Shown: positions 17,424-26,493 of the stretch, piece by piece
Layout: the number at the start of each line of letters is the position of its first letter
How positions within the stretch are numbered: position 1 is the stretch's first letter
Assembly (NCBI RefSeq): GCF_017377775.1
Contig: NZ_JAFVLN010000019.1
Coordinates: 62,001 to 126,000, forward strand
From: Streptomyces sp. VRA16 Mangrove soil
GTDB lineage: Bacteria > Actinomycetota > Actinomycetes > Streptomycetales > Streptomycetaceae
DNA length: 64,000 nt
Direction: 5' to 3'
Notes under the pieces: generated by a model
The model's input: only the letters and a program-made list of their open reading frames with translations
The model's database searches: none
What the model was told of the DNA's origin: nothing
Translations under genes and position numbers: made by a program

Positions 17424-17903
17424 ATGGACCACGCGAACCGGCCGCACGACCCGCACCACCCCCGTCTGCCCACGACAGAGGCGGCCGTCGCCGCGCTGCG
17501 TGAGGTGGCCCGGGAGTTCGACCTGGAGATCGAGGTCACGCACGACATCGGCGCGGACCAGACCTCCCGCCGCTCCCACGCGGGCGTGGGCGTCACCGCC
17601 GACCCCGACGGCTCGCTGCCCCACGAGGCCTATGTGGAACTGGGCGGCACCCCACGGATCGACGTCCGGCTCTTCCCCGAGGACGACGCGCTGATCAAGG
17701 TCGAGGGCGTCGAGTTCCACGACGTCCCGCGCGACGAGGTCCCCGCGTTCCTTCGGTCCTGCTACGGCGGTCTGGCCCACGTCCGGGGCAAGCGGTTCCC
17801 GCCCGGCTACCGGCTCGTCGTGCCGCTGCCCGGCGACCGTACGTACAAGGAGTTCCTGCCGATGATCGGCCTCACCGGGTGGCTGAGCAGCCGCGTGCGC
17901 TGA
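17424..17903 (+). CDS. Conserved hypothetical protein
   Basis: Encodes 159 residues, no signal or membrane segment. The N-terminal part is His/Pro-rich (MDHANRPHDPHHPRLP), followed by a helix (AAVAALREVAREFDLEIEV) and a beta-rich core with VELGGTPRIDVRLFPEDDALIKVEGVEF arranged in several strands, ending KEFLPMIGLTGWLSSRVR. I do not recognise the family. It follows kptA by 45 nt in the same direction, so both may share a transcript. Confidence 0.75.
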   Translation: MDHANRPHDPHHPRLPTTEAAVAALREVAREFDLEIEVTHDIGADQTSRRSHAGVGVTADPDGSLPHEAYVELGGTPRIDVRLFPEDDALIKVEGVEFHDVPRDEVPAFLRSCYGGLAHVRGKRFPPGYRLVVPLPGDRTYKEFLPMIGLTGWLSSRVR

Positions 17904-18022
17904 CCTCCGGCACGCGGGACGGCCACCGCGTCCCGGACCGCCGGGCCCGCATCGCCACCCACCCCGCCCCCGGAGCTCCGGCGCTCCCCGGCACCGCCCG
18001 CGCGCCCCTCGACCGCTCCGCA

Positions 18023-18028
18023 TACGCT
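18023..18028 (+). promoter_or_regulatory. -10 element of the LLM oxidoreductase gene, leaderless start
   Basis: TACGCT ends 7 nt before the ATG at 18036, with no ribosome site in between. Confidence 0.45.
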
Positions 18029-18035
18029 CACAGGC

Positions 18036-18986
18036 ATGACCGACACGGCCCGCACGCCCCAGTCCCCGCTCCGCCTGAGCACCGTGATCCTGCCCTACCG
18101 CCGTTGGCACGAGGGCGCTCGCGAGGCCTGGGTGCGGGCCGAGGAACTCGGCTTCCACACGGGTTACACGTACGACCACCTGTCCTGGCGCGTGCCGTTC
18201 CGCGACGGCCCGTGGTTCGGCGCGATCCCCACGCTGACCGCCGCCGCGACGGCCACCGCGCGGCTGCGCCTGGGCACCCTCGTGACCTCGCCGAACTTCC
18301 GCCACCCGGTGACCCTCGCCAAGGAACTGATCTCGCTCGACGACATCTCGGGCGGCCGGATCACGCTGGGCATCGGCGCGGGCGGCACCGGCTTCGACGC
18401 GACCGCCCTGGCGCACAGCGAGCAGGAACCGTGGTCCCCGCGCGCGCGTGCGGACCGTTTCGCCGAGTTCGTGCCGCTGCTCGACCGGTTGCTCACCGAG
18501 GACGGGAAGGAGGGCGTCTCGTACGACGGCGCGTTCTACTCGGCGGGCGGCGCCCAGAACATCCCGGGCTGTGTGCAGCGCCCCCGGCTGCCCTTCGCGG
18601 TGGCCGCGACCGGGCCGCGCGGCCTGAAGCTGGCCGCTCGCCACGGCCAGGCCTGGGTGACCACCGGCGACCCGAAGCTCTTCGAGACGGGCACGCCCGA
18701 GCAGTCGATTCAGGCCATTCGCGGACAGGTCGAGAAGCTCACCGCGGCCTGCGACGCCATCGGCCGTGACGTGGCCGAGCTCGACAAGGTCCTGCTCACC
18801 GGATTCACCCCGGACCGGGGCCGCCCGCTGGAGTCCGTCGAGGCGTTCGTGGACTTCGCGGGACGCCACCGTGAGCTGGGATTCACCGAGATCGTGGTGC
18901 ACTGGCCGATTCCTGACACGGCCTTCGCGGCCGACCAGAAGGTCTTCGAACAGATCGCCACCGAGGCGCTCGTCCGGCTCGGCTGA
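18036..18986 (+). CDS. LLM-class flavin-dependent oxidoreductase
   Basis: Encodes 316 residues with the bacterial luciferase-like TIM barrel. Markers include the N-terminal strand STVILPYRRWHEGAREAWVRAEELG, GYTYDHLSW, ATARLRLGTLVTSPNFRHPVTLAKE, and GGRITLGIGAGGTGFDATAL. These are the flavin and substrate-binding segments of the FMN or F420-dependent monooxygenase/reductase superfamily; cofactor choice is not certain. The gene has its own promoter and no obvious pathway partners nearby. Confidence 0.9.
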   Translation: MTDTARTPQSPLRLSTVILPYRRWHEGAREAWVRAEELGFHTGYTYDHLSWRVPFRDGPWFGAIPTLTAAATATARLRLGTLVTSPNFRHPVTLAKELISLDDISGGRITLGIGAGGTGFDATALAHSEQEPWSPRARADRFAEFVPLLDRLLTEDGKEGVSYDGAFYSAGGAQNIPGCVQRPRLPFAVAATGPRGLKLAARHGQAWVTTGDPKLFETGTPEQSIQAIRGQVEKLTAACDAIGRDVAELDKVLLTGFTPDRGRPLESVEAFVDFAGRHRELGFTEIVVHWPIPDTAFAADQKVFEQIATEALVRLG

Positions 18987-19104
18987 CACAGGGACCAGAA
19001 CCGTTCCGTGTCGTCGTGCGACGGGTGGGGCCGCTGGGCCCGTAGCGCACTCATCTGCGCAACCCGCCGCACGGGCGTGCGCGCATATGCGCGACCATGG
19101 TGCG

Positions 19105-20019
19105 GTGACCTCACCGACTCCTGGGCCCCGGACTCCGGCCCTCTCCGCGCCCCGGCTGATCGCCACGGACCTCGACGGCACTCTGCTGCGCGACGACAAA
19201 ACCGTTTCTCCTCGTACGGTCGCCGCGCTCGCCGCCGCCGAGGAGGCCGGTATCGAGGTCTTCTTCGTCACGGGCCGCCCGGCCCGCTGGATGGACGTCG
19301 TCGCCGACCACGTCCACGGCCACGGCCTGGCGATCTGCGGCAACGGCGCGGCCGTGGTGGATCTGCACGGGGGTCCAGGGCAGCACCGGTTCGTCAAGAT
19401 CCGTGAGCTGACGGTGCCGGACACCCTGGAGGTCGTACGGATCCTGCGCGCGGCGGCACCGGGCACGTCGTTCGCGGTCGAGCGGACCGGGGGACTGCAC
19501 CACGAGCCGGCGTACCCGCCGCTGCACCTGGACCCGGCCAAGAGCGTCGCGCCCGCCGAGAAGCTGCTCGCCGAGAGCACCGAGAGCGCCGAGAGCACCG
19601 AGAGCGGCGAGCACGCCGAGGGCTCCGCCGCCGACCAGCCGATCCTCAAGCTGCTCGCGTACCACCCGGAGCTCGGCCCGGACGCGTTCCTGACGCTGGC
19701 CCGCCGGGCGGTCGGCGACCTGGCGGCCATCACCCGCTCCAGCCCGAGCGCCCTGCTGGAGATCAGCGCGCGCACCGTCTCCAAGGCGAGCACCCTCGAA
19801 CTGTGCTGCCAGGAGCGCGGCATCTCCCCCGCGGAGGTCGTCGCCTTCGGGGACATGCCCAACGACATGGAGATGCTCGCCTGGGCCGGCGCCTCCTACG
19901 CGATGGGCAACGCCCACCCCGACGTGCTCACGGCCGCGACGGGCGTGACGGCGACCAACAACGAGGACGGTGTCGCCCGCGTCATCGAGGAGCTGCTGGC
20001 GGCCCGCGCTACAGCCTGA
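19105..20019 (+). CDS. Cof-type HAD family phosphatase, second copy
   Basis: Encodes 304 residues from GTG 19105; an ATG at 19087 is an alternative. Motif I ATDLDGTLLRDDK, motif II FFVTGRPAR, motif III Lys in VSKASTLEL and motif IV FGDMPNDMEML are intact, with a C2 cap between. Compared with the related gene at 6.8 kb it carries a low-complexity insert of about 20 residues in the cap (ESTESAESTESGEHAEGSA) coded by a 9 bp repeat. Substrate unknown. The 3' end overlaps the convergent M23 gene by 11 bp. Confidence 0.87.
   Translation: MTSPTPGPRTPALSAPRLIATDLDGTLLRDDKTVSPRTVAALAAAEEAGIEVFFVTGRPARWMDVVADHVHGHGLAICGNGAAVVDLHGGPGQHRFVKIRELTVPDTLEVVRILRAAAPGTSFAVERTGGLHHEPAYPPLHLDPAKSVAPAEKLLAESTESAESTESGEHAEGSAADQPILKLLAYHPELGPDAFLTLARRAVGDLAAITRSSPSALLEISARTVSKASTLELCCQERGISPAEVVAFGDMPNDMEMLAWAGASYAMGNAHPDVLTAATGVTATNNEDGVARVIEELLAARATA
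19573..19617 (+). repeat. Five 9 bp tandem units inside the HAD gene
   Basis: Units GAGAGCACC, GAGAGCGCC, GAGAGCACC, GAGAGCGGC and GAGCACGCC follow each other in frame and encode E-S-T, E-S-A, E-S-T, E-S-G, E-H-A. This is a slippage-prone microrepeat in a surface loop. Confidence 0.85.
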
Positions 20020-21055
20020 CGCCGCGCTCGGCGAACCACGTCACCGGGTCGATCCCCGACCCCAGGTACGGCGTGAGCCGCACCTCGAAGTGCAGGTGCG
20101 GCCCCGTCGAGTTGCCGGTGGTGCCGGACTGGCCGATCCACTGGCCCGCCGACACCTGCTGGCCCTGGTCGACGGCGGCGGCCGCCAGATGCGCGTACTG
20201 CGTGTAGTAGCCGCCGGGGTGCTGCACGACGACCTCGATGCCGAATCCCCCACCGCAGGACACGCTCACCACGCGTCCGGCCCCCACCGCCCGTACCGGG
20301 GTGCCGATGGAGACCGCGAAATCCTGGCCTGTGTGCCGGTGGGCCCAGTGGGCGCCCGCGCTGTCGAAGCCCGCGGACAACGCGTAGTGCTCCACCGGAG
20401 GCAACCACGCGCGCGTGGTGCGCAGTTCGGGCTGGTCGAGGCGGACGGCGCCACGGCACTGGCCGGCCGCGGCCGACTGGTTCGCCTCGCTCTGCAGCTG
20501 CTGGCGCGCCGTCTCCAGCTTGCTGCGGATCTCGTCCTTCATGCGCGCGAGCTCCACATTGCGCGCTTCCAGGGCGTGCCACGCGGCCGTCGCCCTGCGC
20601 TGCCCGACGGCCAGCCGGTGCTCGGCACGGCGGCTCTTGTCCACGGCGTTGTTGACCGCCAGGTCGGCCTGCCAGACGGCCCGTTGACCGTGCATCAGCT
20701 CCTCGGGGCGGTCGCTGAGCAGCATCTGGGCCGTGAGCGGGATGTCGCCGCCGCTGCGGTACTGGGCGCGGGCGATCCGGCCGAGGTCGTCGTGGAGCGC
20801 GGCGATCTCCCGTCGCTCCCGCGCGAGCAGCCGCTCCATCTTCCGCGCCCTGCCCTTCTGGACGGCCGCCGCCTTGCGCCCCTCTTCGTAGTGCTGCGTC
20901 GCCGTCGACGCCTCCTCCAGGAGCCGGGCCACCCGGGCGCTCGGCTCAGGGCCCTCCTCGGAGAGGGCGGGCGTGCCGCCCAGTGCGAGGAGCAGGCACA
21001 ACAACACCGCGGGTACGACGAACGAGCTGCTGGAACGGCGGTGTCCTGGACGCAT
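20009..21055 (-). CDS. Secreted M23 family peptidoglycan endopeptidase
   Basis: Encodes 348 residues from ATG 21055. A signal peptide (basic RRSSSS then VVPAVLLCLLLALGG) leads to a coiled-coil region (about 40-215) with heptads rich in Glu, Arg, Ala, and a C-terminal LytM/M23 domain. The zinc site is HRHTGQDFA (H, D) and GPHLHFEVR (HxH), so the enzyme should be active and cleave peptide crosslinks in the wall. Coiled-coil plus LytM is the layout of EnvC/NlpD-like and RipA-associated proteins. Only one Cys pair remains in the mature part. Convergent with the HAD gene. Confidence 0.9.
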   Translation of the reverse strand: MRPGHRRSSSSFVVPAVLLCLLLALGGTPALSEEGPEPSARVARLLEEASTATQHYEEGRKAAAVQKGRARKMERLLARERREIAALHDDLGRIARAQYRSGGDIPLTAQMLLSDRPEELMHGQRAVWQADLAVNNAVDKSRRAEHRLAVGQRRATAAWHALEARNVELARMKDEIRSKLETARQQLQSEANQSAAAGQCRGAVRLDQPELRTTRAWLPPVEHYALSAGFDSAGAHWAHRHTGQDFAVSIGTPVRAVGAGRVVSVSCGGGFGIEVVVQHPGGYYTQYAHLAAAAVDQGQQVSAGQWIGQSGTTGNSTGPHLHFEVRLTPYLGSGIDPVTWFAERGVRL

Positions 21056-21157
21056 GTCCCGGATGGCTGCCCGCTGCGTCCGCGCCGTCCCGCGTCCGGG
21101 GCGACGCTTGCCCCGGACGGCGCAGAAACGTACCGCCAAATCAGGGAACCCGGCGGG

Positions 21158-22879
21158 TCACAGCGGCGCCTGCCACACCACCGTGGTGCCGCCGCCCTCG
21201 TCCCCGATGCCCGGCCCGTACCAGCTGTCGCCGCCGAGCGACTCGGCCCGCCGCTTGAGGTTCTTCAGGCCGCTGCGCCGACCGCCCTCCGGGATGCCCA
21301 CGCCGTCGTCGGCGACTGTCAGGCGCACCCCCTGCCGCCCGTCCGGCAGGATCACACCGGCGTCCACGACGACGTCGATACGGTCGGCCCGCGCGTGCCG
21401 GAACGCGTTCGACAGGGCCTCTCTGAGGGCCGCGATGAGGTTCTTGCCGGTGAGTTCGCCGACGACCGTGTCGACCGGCCCCAGGAAGCGGTGCGAGGGC
21501 TTGAAGCCCAGCGGCACGGCCGTCATGTTGATCTCCCGCAGCACGCGCGTGCGCAGCCCGGACGGCGCCTCGGCCGGACCCTGCTGGAGCGCGAAGATGG
21601 CGGTGCGGATCTCCTGGATGGTGGTGTCGAGTTCGTCGACGGACTTGCCGATCCCGGCCTGCACCTCGGGCACGACCGAGCGCCGCTGCGCCGTCTCCAG
21701 CATCATCCCGGTGGCGAACAGGCGCTGGATGACGAGGTCGTGCAGATCCCGCGCGATGCGGTCGCGGTCCTCGAAGACGGCCAGCCGTTCCCGGTCGCGC
21801 TGCGCCTCGGCCATCATCAGCGCGAGCGCGGCCTGCGCGGCGAACTGGCTGGCGAGCGTGCGCTCCGCCTCGCTGAACGGACGTGCGCCACGCGCGCGTG
21901 GCATCACCAGCGTCCCCAGGACGCGGCCGTCGCTCTGCAGGGGCAGCATCATCGCCGGACCGTAGTTGCGCCCGATGTCGGTCATCACGCGCGGGTCGGC
22001 GGCCGCGTCGTCGATGAACACGGCCTGTCCGTCGAGGAGTTCGGCGACGATCTCGCTCTCCGGCGGGACGATCGCGCCGAGCGCGGCGGACGGCCGGTCG
22101 GAGGCGACGGCGACGATCTCCATGCCGCCCTCGGCCGCGGGCAACAGCACGATCCCCGCTGCCGACTCGGACAGCTGGCGGGCCTGTTCGGCGACCACCT
22201 GCAGCGCGTCCTCGGCGTCGCCGCCGGAGAGCAGCGCGGTGGTCACGGCCACCGATCCGTCGATCCACCGCTCGCGCTGACGGGCCGCTTCGTAAAGACG
22301 CGCGTTGCCGATGGCGATGCCGGCCTCGGTGGCGAGCACCCGGACCATGTTCAGGTCGTAGTCGTTGAACTCGCCGCCGCCGCGCTTCTGCGTGAGGTAC
22401 AGGTTGCCGAAGATATCTCCCTGGACGCGGATGGGGACGCCCAGGAACGTCCGCATCGGCGGGTGGTGCTCGGGGAAGCCGCACGAGCGCGGGTCGTCGG
22501 CGAGGTCCGCGAGGCGCACCGGCTCCGGGTCCTGGATGAGCGCACCGAGCAGCCCCTGGTGCCCGTCGGGGAGCCGCCCGATGCGCGCGGCGGTCTCCTC
22601 GTCGACGCCGAAGTAGACGAAGTCCGACAGCCCCTTGCCGTCCTCCGCGACGACGCCGATCGCCGCGTACCGGGCGTCGGCCAGCTCGGCGGCCGTCTCG
22701 CAGATCCGGTCCAGCGTGGAGTGCAGCTCCAGGCCGGTCCCCACGGACCGCATCGCTTCGAGGAGCTGCGGCACCCGCGCGGTCAGCTCGGTCGAGAGGC
22801 CCTGGAGGCTGCGCGTGGCCTGGGTGGCCGCCTCCATGGAGTGGGGGTCGGGCACGGCGGGGTCGGGAGGTGCTGCCAT
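21158..22879 (-). CDS. DevS/DosT-like GAF sensor histidine kinase
   Basis: Encodes 573 residues: GAF-A (about 48-195), GAF-B (about 205-355), HisKA_3 with DRDRIARDLHDLVIQRLF (phosphoacceptor His380) and a HATPase domain (NAFRHARAD, DDGVGIPEGG, GLKNLKRRAESLGG). No membrane segment. GAF-A has GFPEHHPPMRTFLGVP; His139 aligns with His149 of mycobacterial DevS, the haem ligand that senses O2, NO and CO. The gene lies 66 nt downstream of cydCD on the same strand, so it probably belongs to the bd-oxidase transcript. No response regulator is adjacent, so it is an orphan. Haem binding is inference. Confidence 0.9.
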   Translation of the reverse strand: MAAPPDPAVPDPHSMEAATQATRSLQGLSTELTARVPQLLEAMRSVGTGLELHSTLDRICETAAELADARYAAIGVVAEDGKGLSDFVYFGVDEETAARIGRLPDGHQGLLGALIQDPEPVRLADLADDPRSCGFPEHHPPMRTFLGVPIRVQGDIFGNLYLTQKRGGGEFNDYDLNMVRVLATEAGIAIGNARLYEAARQRERWIDGSVAVTTALLSGGDAEDALQVVAEQARQLSESAAGIVLLPAAEGGMEIVAVASDRPSAALGAIVPPESEIVAELLDGQAVFIDDAAADPRVMTDIGRNYGPAMMLPLQSDGRVLGTLVMPRARGARPFSEAERTLASQFAAQAALALMMAEAQRDRERLAVFEDRDRIARDLHDLVIQRLFATGMMLETAQRRSVVPEVQAGIGKSVDELDTTIQEIRTAIFALQQGPAEAPSGLRTRVLREINMTAVPLGFKPSHRFLGPVDTVVGELTGKNLIAALREALSNAFRHARADRIDVVVDAGVILPDGRQGVRLTVADDGVGIPEGGRRSGLKNLKRRAESLGGDSWYGPGIGDEGGGTTVVWQAPL

Positions 22880-22945
22880 GACCTTGAGCCTAGTTAGTCC
22901 TATTTAGCGAGGAAAGTCGGCGTTCGCCGCGGGGACCAGCCTCGC

Positions 22946-25900
22946 TCACCGCCCGGCCCCCGCTCCGGCCGGCAGCTCCGCCTCGGCCTCCCGCTCCCGC
23001 ATCCGCCGCAGCGGCCCGTCCACGGCGGCCAGCTCGGCGTAGCCGCCGCGCTGCACGACCCGGCCGCCGTCGAGCACGACGACCTCGTCCACGGCGTCCA
23101 GACCGGCGAGCCGGTGCGTGATCAGCACGGTCGTGCGGCCCCGGGTGGCGTCCAGCAGGTCCGCGGTGAGCGCGTCCGCGGTCTCCAGGTCCAGGTGCTC
23201 GGCGGGCTCGTCGAGCACGAGCACCGGGAAGTCGGCGAGCAGCGCACGGGCCAGCGCCAGCCGCTGCCGCTGCCCGCCGGACAGCCGCGCCGCGTGCTCG
23301 CCCACGAGAGTGTCGAGCCCCTCGGGCAGCGCGTCCGCCCACTCCAGCAGCCGTACGCGGTCCAGCGCGGCCCGAAGTTCGTGCTCGTCGGCATCCTTCT
23401 TGGCGAGCAGCAGGTTCTCGCGGACGGTGCTGTCGAAGAGGTGCGCGTCCTGGGCGCACAGCCCGACCAGGCGCCGTACGTCGTCGCCGTCCAGGGCGGC
23501 GGCGTCCGTGCCGCCGAGCGTGTACGTCCCGGAGTCCGCGTCGAGGAAGCGCAGCAGCACCTGCGCGAGCGTGGTCTTGCCCGAGCCGGACGGGCCGACG
23601 ACGGCGACCCTGCGGCCCCGCGGGAGCGTCAGGTCGACGCCCGCGAGCGCGTCCCGCGCCTGGCCCTCGTGCCGGGCGACGAGATCGCGCACGACGACCG
23701 GGAAGGGGTCCTGCGGCGCCTGTGCGGGCCGCGCGGGCTCGCGTACGGGTTCGGGCGCGTCCAGGACCTCGTACACCCGCTCAGCGCTCTTGTGGACCCG
23801 CTGCCGGTACTGGACCGCCAGCGGCAGCCCGAGCACGGCCTCGAACGCGGCGAGCGGGGTGAGGACGACCACCGCCATGGCGACCCCGTCGAGCTCTCCG
23901 GCGCGTACGCCCTGGACGCCGACGAGCGCCGCGGCGGCCACGGTCAGGCCGGTGATCAGCGCGGTGAGGCCGTCGCCGAGCGCGGTCGCGGTGGCCGTCC
24001 GCGAGGCGATCCGGGTCAGCACGGAATCGGCCTCGCGCGCGTCCCGCGTCCGGTGCGGCAGAGCGCCGGCGACCGTCAGTTCCGCGGTTCCGGTGAGCAG
24101 TTCGGTCACCCGGGTCGCGAGCACCCCGCGCGCGGGAGCCAGCTTCCGCTCGGCGCGGCGGGCCACGGCGCCCGACAGGAGCGGCACACCGACCCCGGCG
24201 AGCAGCAGTCCGACGGCCAGCACGGCCCCGGCTGCGGGCAGCAGCCACGCGGTGAACGCCACGGAGCCCACGCCCACGAGAGCGGCCACCGAGGCGGGCA
24301 GCAGCCAGCGCAGCCAGTAGTCCTGGAGCACGTCCACGTCGGCGACGAGCCGGGACAGCAGGTCGCCGCGGCGCTTGGTGCGCAGTCCTGCGGGGGCAAG
24401 CCGCTCCAGGCGCCGGTAGACGGCGACCCGGGTGTCGGCCAGCATCCGCAGCACGGCGTCGTGCGACACGAGCCGCTCGGCGTACCGGAAACAGGCGCGG
24501 CCGATGCCGAACGCGCGCGTGGCCGTCACCGCGACCATCAGGTAGAGCACAGGAGGCTGCTGCGAGGCCCGCGAGATCAGCCAGCCCGAGGTCGCCATCA
24601 GGCCGACCGAGCTGCCGAGCGCGAGCGCGCCGAGCAGCAGCGCGAGGGCGAGCCGGGAGCGGCGCGGGCGGGCCGCGGCGCGCAGCCGGGCCAGCACGTG
24701 CCGTCCGCCCTCGGGCGCGTCCGCAGACGTCTCCCGGCCTGCCTCGGCGGTGCCCCGGGGCGCCGTGAGGCTCTCCGCGGCCACCGGGGCGAGGGCCTGA
24801 CCCGTCCGCCCCGCGGCGACCGGCTCGGCGATCCGCACCACCCGGTCGGCGACCGCGAGCAGCGCCGGCCGGTGCACGACCAGGATCACGGTACGGCCCA
24901 CGGCGAGCCGCCGCACCGCCTCGACGATGCCTGCCTCGGTCTCGCCGTCCAGGGCGGCCGTCGGCTCGTCGAGCAGCACCACGGGCCGGTCGGCGAGGAA
25001 AGCCCGCGCCAGCGCGAGCCGCTGCCGCTGTCCGGCCGAGAGCCCGGCCCCGTCCTCGCCCAGCTCGGTCGCCGCCCCTTCGGGGAGCGCGTCGACGAAC
25101 TCCAGGGCGCCGGCCTCGCGCAGCGCGTCCCGCACCGCCATGTCGTCGGCGCCGGGCCGCGCGAGCCGTACGTTGTCCGCGATCGACCCGGCATACAGCT
25201 GCGGCCGCTGCGGAACCCACGCCACGCGCGCGTGCCACGCCTCCCGCGCCACCTCGCCGAGGTCGGAGCCGCCGACCAGGATCCGCCCGCTGCGCGGACG
25301 CACGAACCCCAACAGGGCGCTCAGGAGGGTCGACTTGCCCACCCCGCTGGGCCCGACGACGGCGACGGTCTCGCCCTGGGCGACGTCGAAGGAGACGTCG
25401 TGGACGGCGTCCTCGGTCCGCCCGTCGTAACGGACGGACACACGGTCGAAGGCGATGCCACCGGCCGCGGGCACCTCGCCCGTGCCGGACTCGGGCAGCG
25501 GGGTCTCCAGGACGGCGAAGATCTCCTCCGCCGCCGCGAGCCCCTCGGCCGCCGCGTGGTACTGCGCCCCGACCTGCCGCAGCGGCAGATACGCCTCGGG
25601 CGCGAGGACCAGGATCACCAGGCCCACGTAGAGGTCCATCTCGCCGTGCACGAGCCGCATGCCGATGGTGACGGCCACCAGGGCGACCGACAGGGTCGCC
25701 AGCAGTTCCAGGGCGAACGACGAGAGGAAGGCGATCCGCAGCGTGCGCAGGGTGGCCGCGCGGTACTCGCCGGTGATCTTGCGGATGGAGTCGGCCTGCG
25801 CCTTCGCGCGGCCGAACACCTTCAGGGTCGGCAGGCCCGCGACCACGTCCAGGAAGTGCCCGGACAGCCGCGAGAGCAGCCGCCACTGACGGTCCATCCG

Positions 25901-26461
25901 GGACTGGGTGGCCCAGCCGATGAGCATCATGAAGATCGGGATCAGGGGCAGCGTGCCGACGATGATCGCCGCCGACACCCAGTCCTCGGTGACGACGCGG
26001 GCGAGCACCGCCACCGGGACCACCACCGCGAGCCCCAACTGCGGCAGATAGCGCGAGAAGTAGTCGTCCAGCGCGTCCACGCCGCGCGTCGCGAGCGCCA
26101 CCAGCGAACCGGTGCGCTGCCCGCTCAGCCAGCCGGGACCGAGCTGCGAGGCCCGCTCGATCAGCCGCCCCCGCAGCTCCGACTTGACCGCCGCGCTCGC
26201 CCGGTGCGCGGCCAGCTCGGTCAGCCAGGAGACGAGTCCCCGGCCGGCCGCGACGACCGCCAGCAGAACCAGCGGCGTGGTCAGTTCACCCACGTCGAAG
26301 CCGTGCTGGAAGGCGCCCACCACCACCTCGGCGACGAGCATCGCCTGAGCGATGACCAGGCCCGCCCCGGCGGCGCCGAGAACGACCACCGCGAGCAGGA
26401 AGAAGCGGGTGGCCCGGGCGTACCGGAGCAGACGCTGGTCGATCGGTTTCACGTGAAACAC
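22946..26461 (-). CDS. cydCD: CydD-CydC fused thiol exporter for bd oxidase assembly
   Basis: Encodes 1171 residues, two ABC half-transporters in one chain (CydD first, CydC from about 580). Each has six helices plus an ATPase: the first with GPSGVGKST and LSAGQRQRLALARAF, the second with GPSGSGKTT and LSGGQRQRLALARAL. CydDC exports glutathione/cysteine-type reductants and is required to assemble haem into cytochrome bd. The fusion is usual in Streptomyces. GTG start at 26461; the first codons, MFHVKP, coincide with a perfect parS site. Third gene of the cydABCD operon. Confidence 0.95.
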   Translation of the reverse strand: MFHVKPIDQRLLRYARATRFFLLAVVVLGAAGAGLVIAQAMLVAEVVVGAFQHGFDVGELTTPLVLLAVVAAGRGLVSWLTELAAHRASAAVKSELRGRLIERASQLGPGWLSGQRTGSLVALATRGVDALDDYFSRYLPQLGLAVVVPVAVLARVVTEDWVSAAIIVGTLPLIPIFMMLIGWATQSRMDRQWRLLSRLSGHFLDVVAGLPTLKVFGRAKAQADSIRKITGEYRAATLRTLRIAFLSSFALELLATLSVALVAVTIGMRLVHGEMDLYVGLVILVLAPEAYLPLRQVGAQYHAAAEGLAAAEEIFAVLETPLPESGTGEVPAAGGIAFDRVSVRYDGRTEDAVHDVSFDVAQGETVAVVGPSGVGKSTLLSALLGFVRPRSGRILVGGSDLGEVAREAWHARVAWVPQRPQLYAGSIADNVRLARPGADDMAVRDALREAGALEFVDALPEGAATELGEDGAGLSAGQRQRLALARAFLADRPVVLLDEPTAALDGETEAGIVEAVRRLAVGRTVILVVHRPALLAVADRVVRIAEPVAAGRTGQALAPVAAESLTAPRGTAEAGRETSADAPEGGRHVLARLRAAARPRRSRLALALLLGALALGSSVGLMATSGWLISRASQQPPVLYLMVAVTATRAFGIGRACFRYAERLVSHDAVLRMLADTRVAVYRRLERLAPAGLRTKRRGDLLSRLVADVDVLQDYWLRWLLPASVAALVGVGSVAFTAWLLPAAGAVLAVGLLLAGVGVPLLSGAVARRAERKLAPARGVLATRVTELLTGTAELTVAGALPHRTRDAREADSVLTRIASRTATATALGDGLTALITGLTVAAAALVGVQGVRAGELDGVAMAVVVLTPLAAFEAVLGLPLAVQYRQRVHKSAERVYEVLDAPEPVREPARPAQAPQDPFPVVVRDLVARHEGQARDALAGVDLTLPRGRRVAVVGPSGSGKTTLAQVLLRFLDADSGTYTLGGTDAAALDGDDVRRLVGLCAQDAHLFDSTVRENLLLAKKDADEHELRAALDRVRLLEWADALPEGLDTLVGEHAARLSGGQRQRLALARALLADFPVLVLDEPAEHLDLETADALTADLLDATRGRTTVLITHRLAGLDAVDEVVVLDGGRVVQRGGYAELAAVDGPLRRMREREAEAELPAGAGAGR
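26446..26459. promoter_or_regulatory. parS site in the first codons of cydCD
   Basis: Perfect GTTTCACGTGAAAC, the ParB-binding palindrome of Streptomyces. It lies entirely in the coding sequence of cydCD, codons 2-6, read as F-H-V-K. Confidence 0.92.
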
Positions 26462-26493
26462 ACCCTCACATCAGGCGGGTCGAGCCAGAGGAC

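Noticed and set aside
16713..19868. 1051-codon minus-strand open frame
   Set aside because: Runs antisense through four well supported genes and has no protein-like composition.
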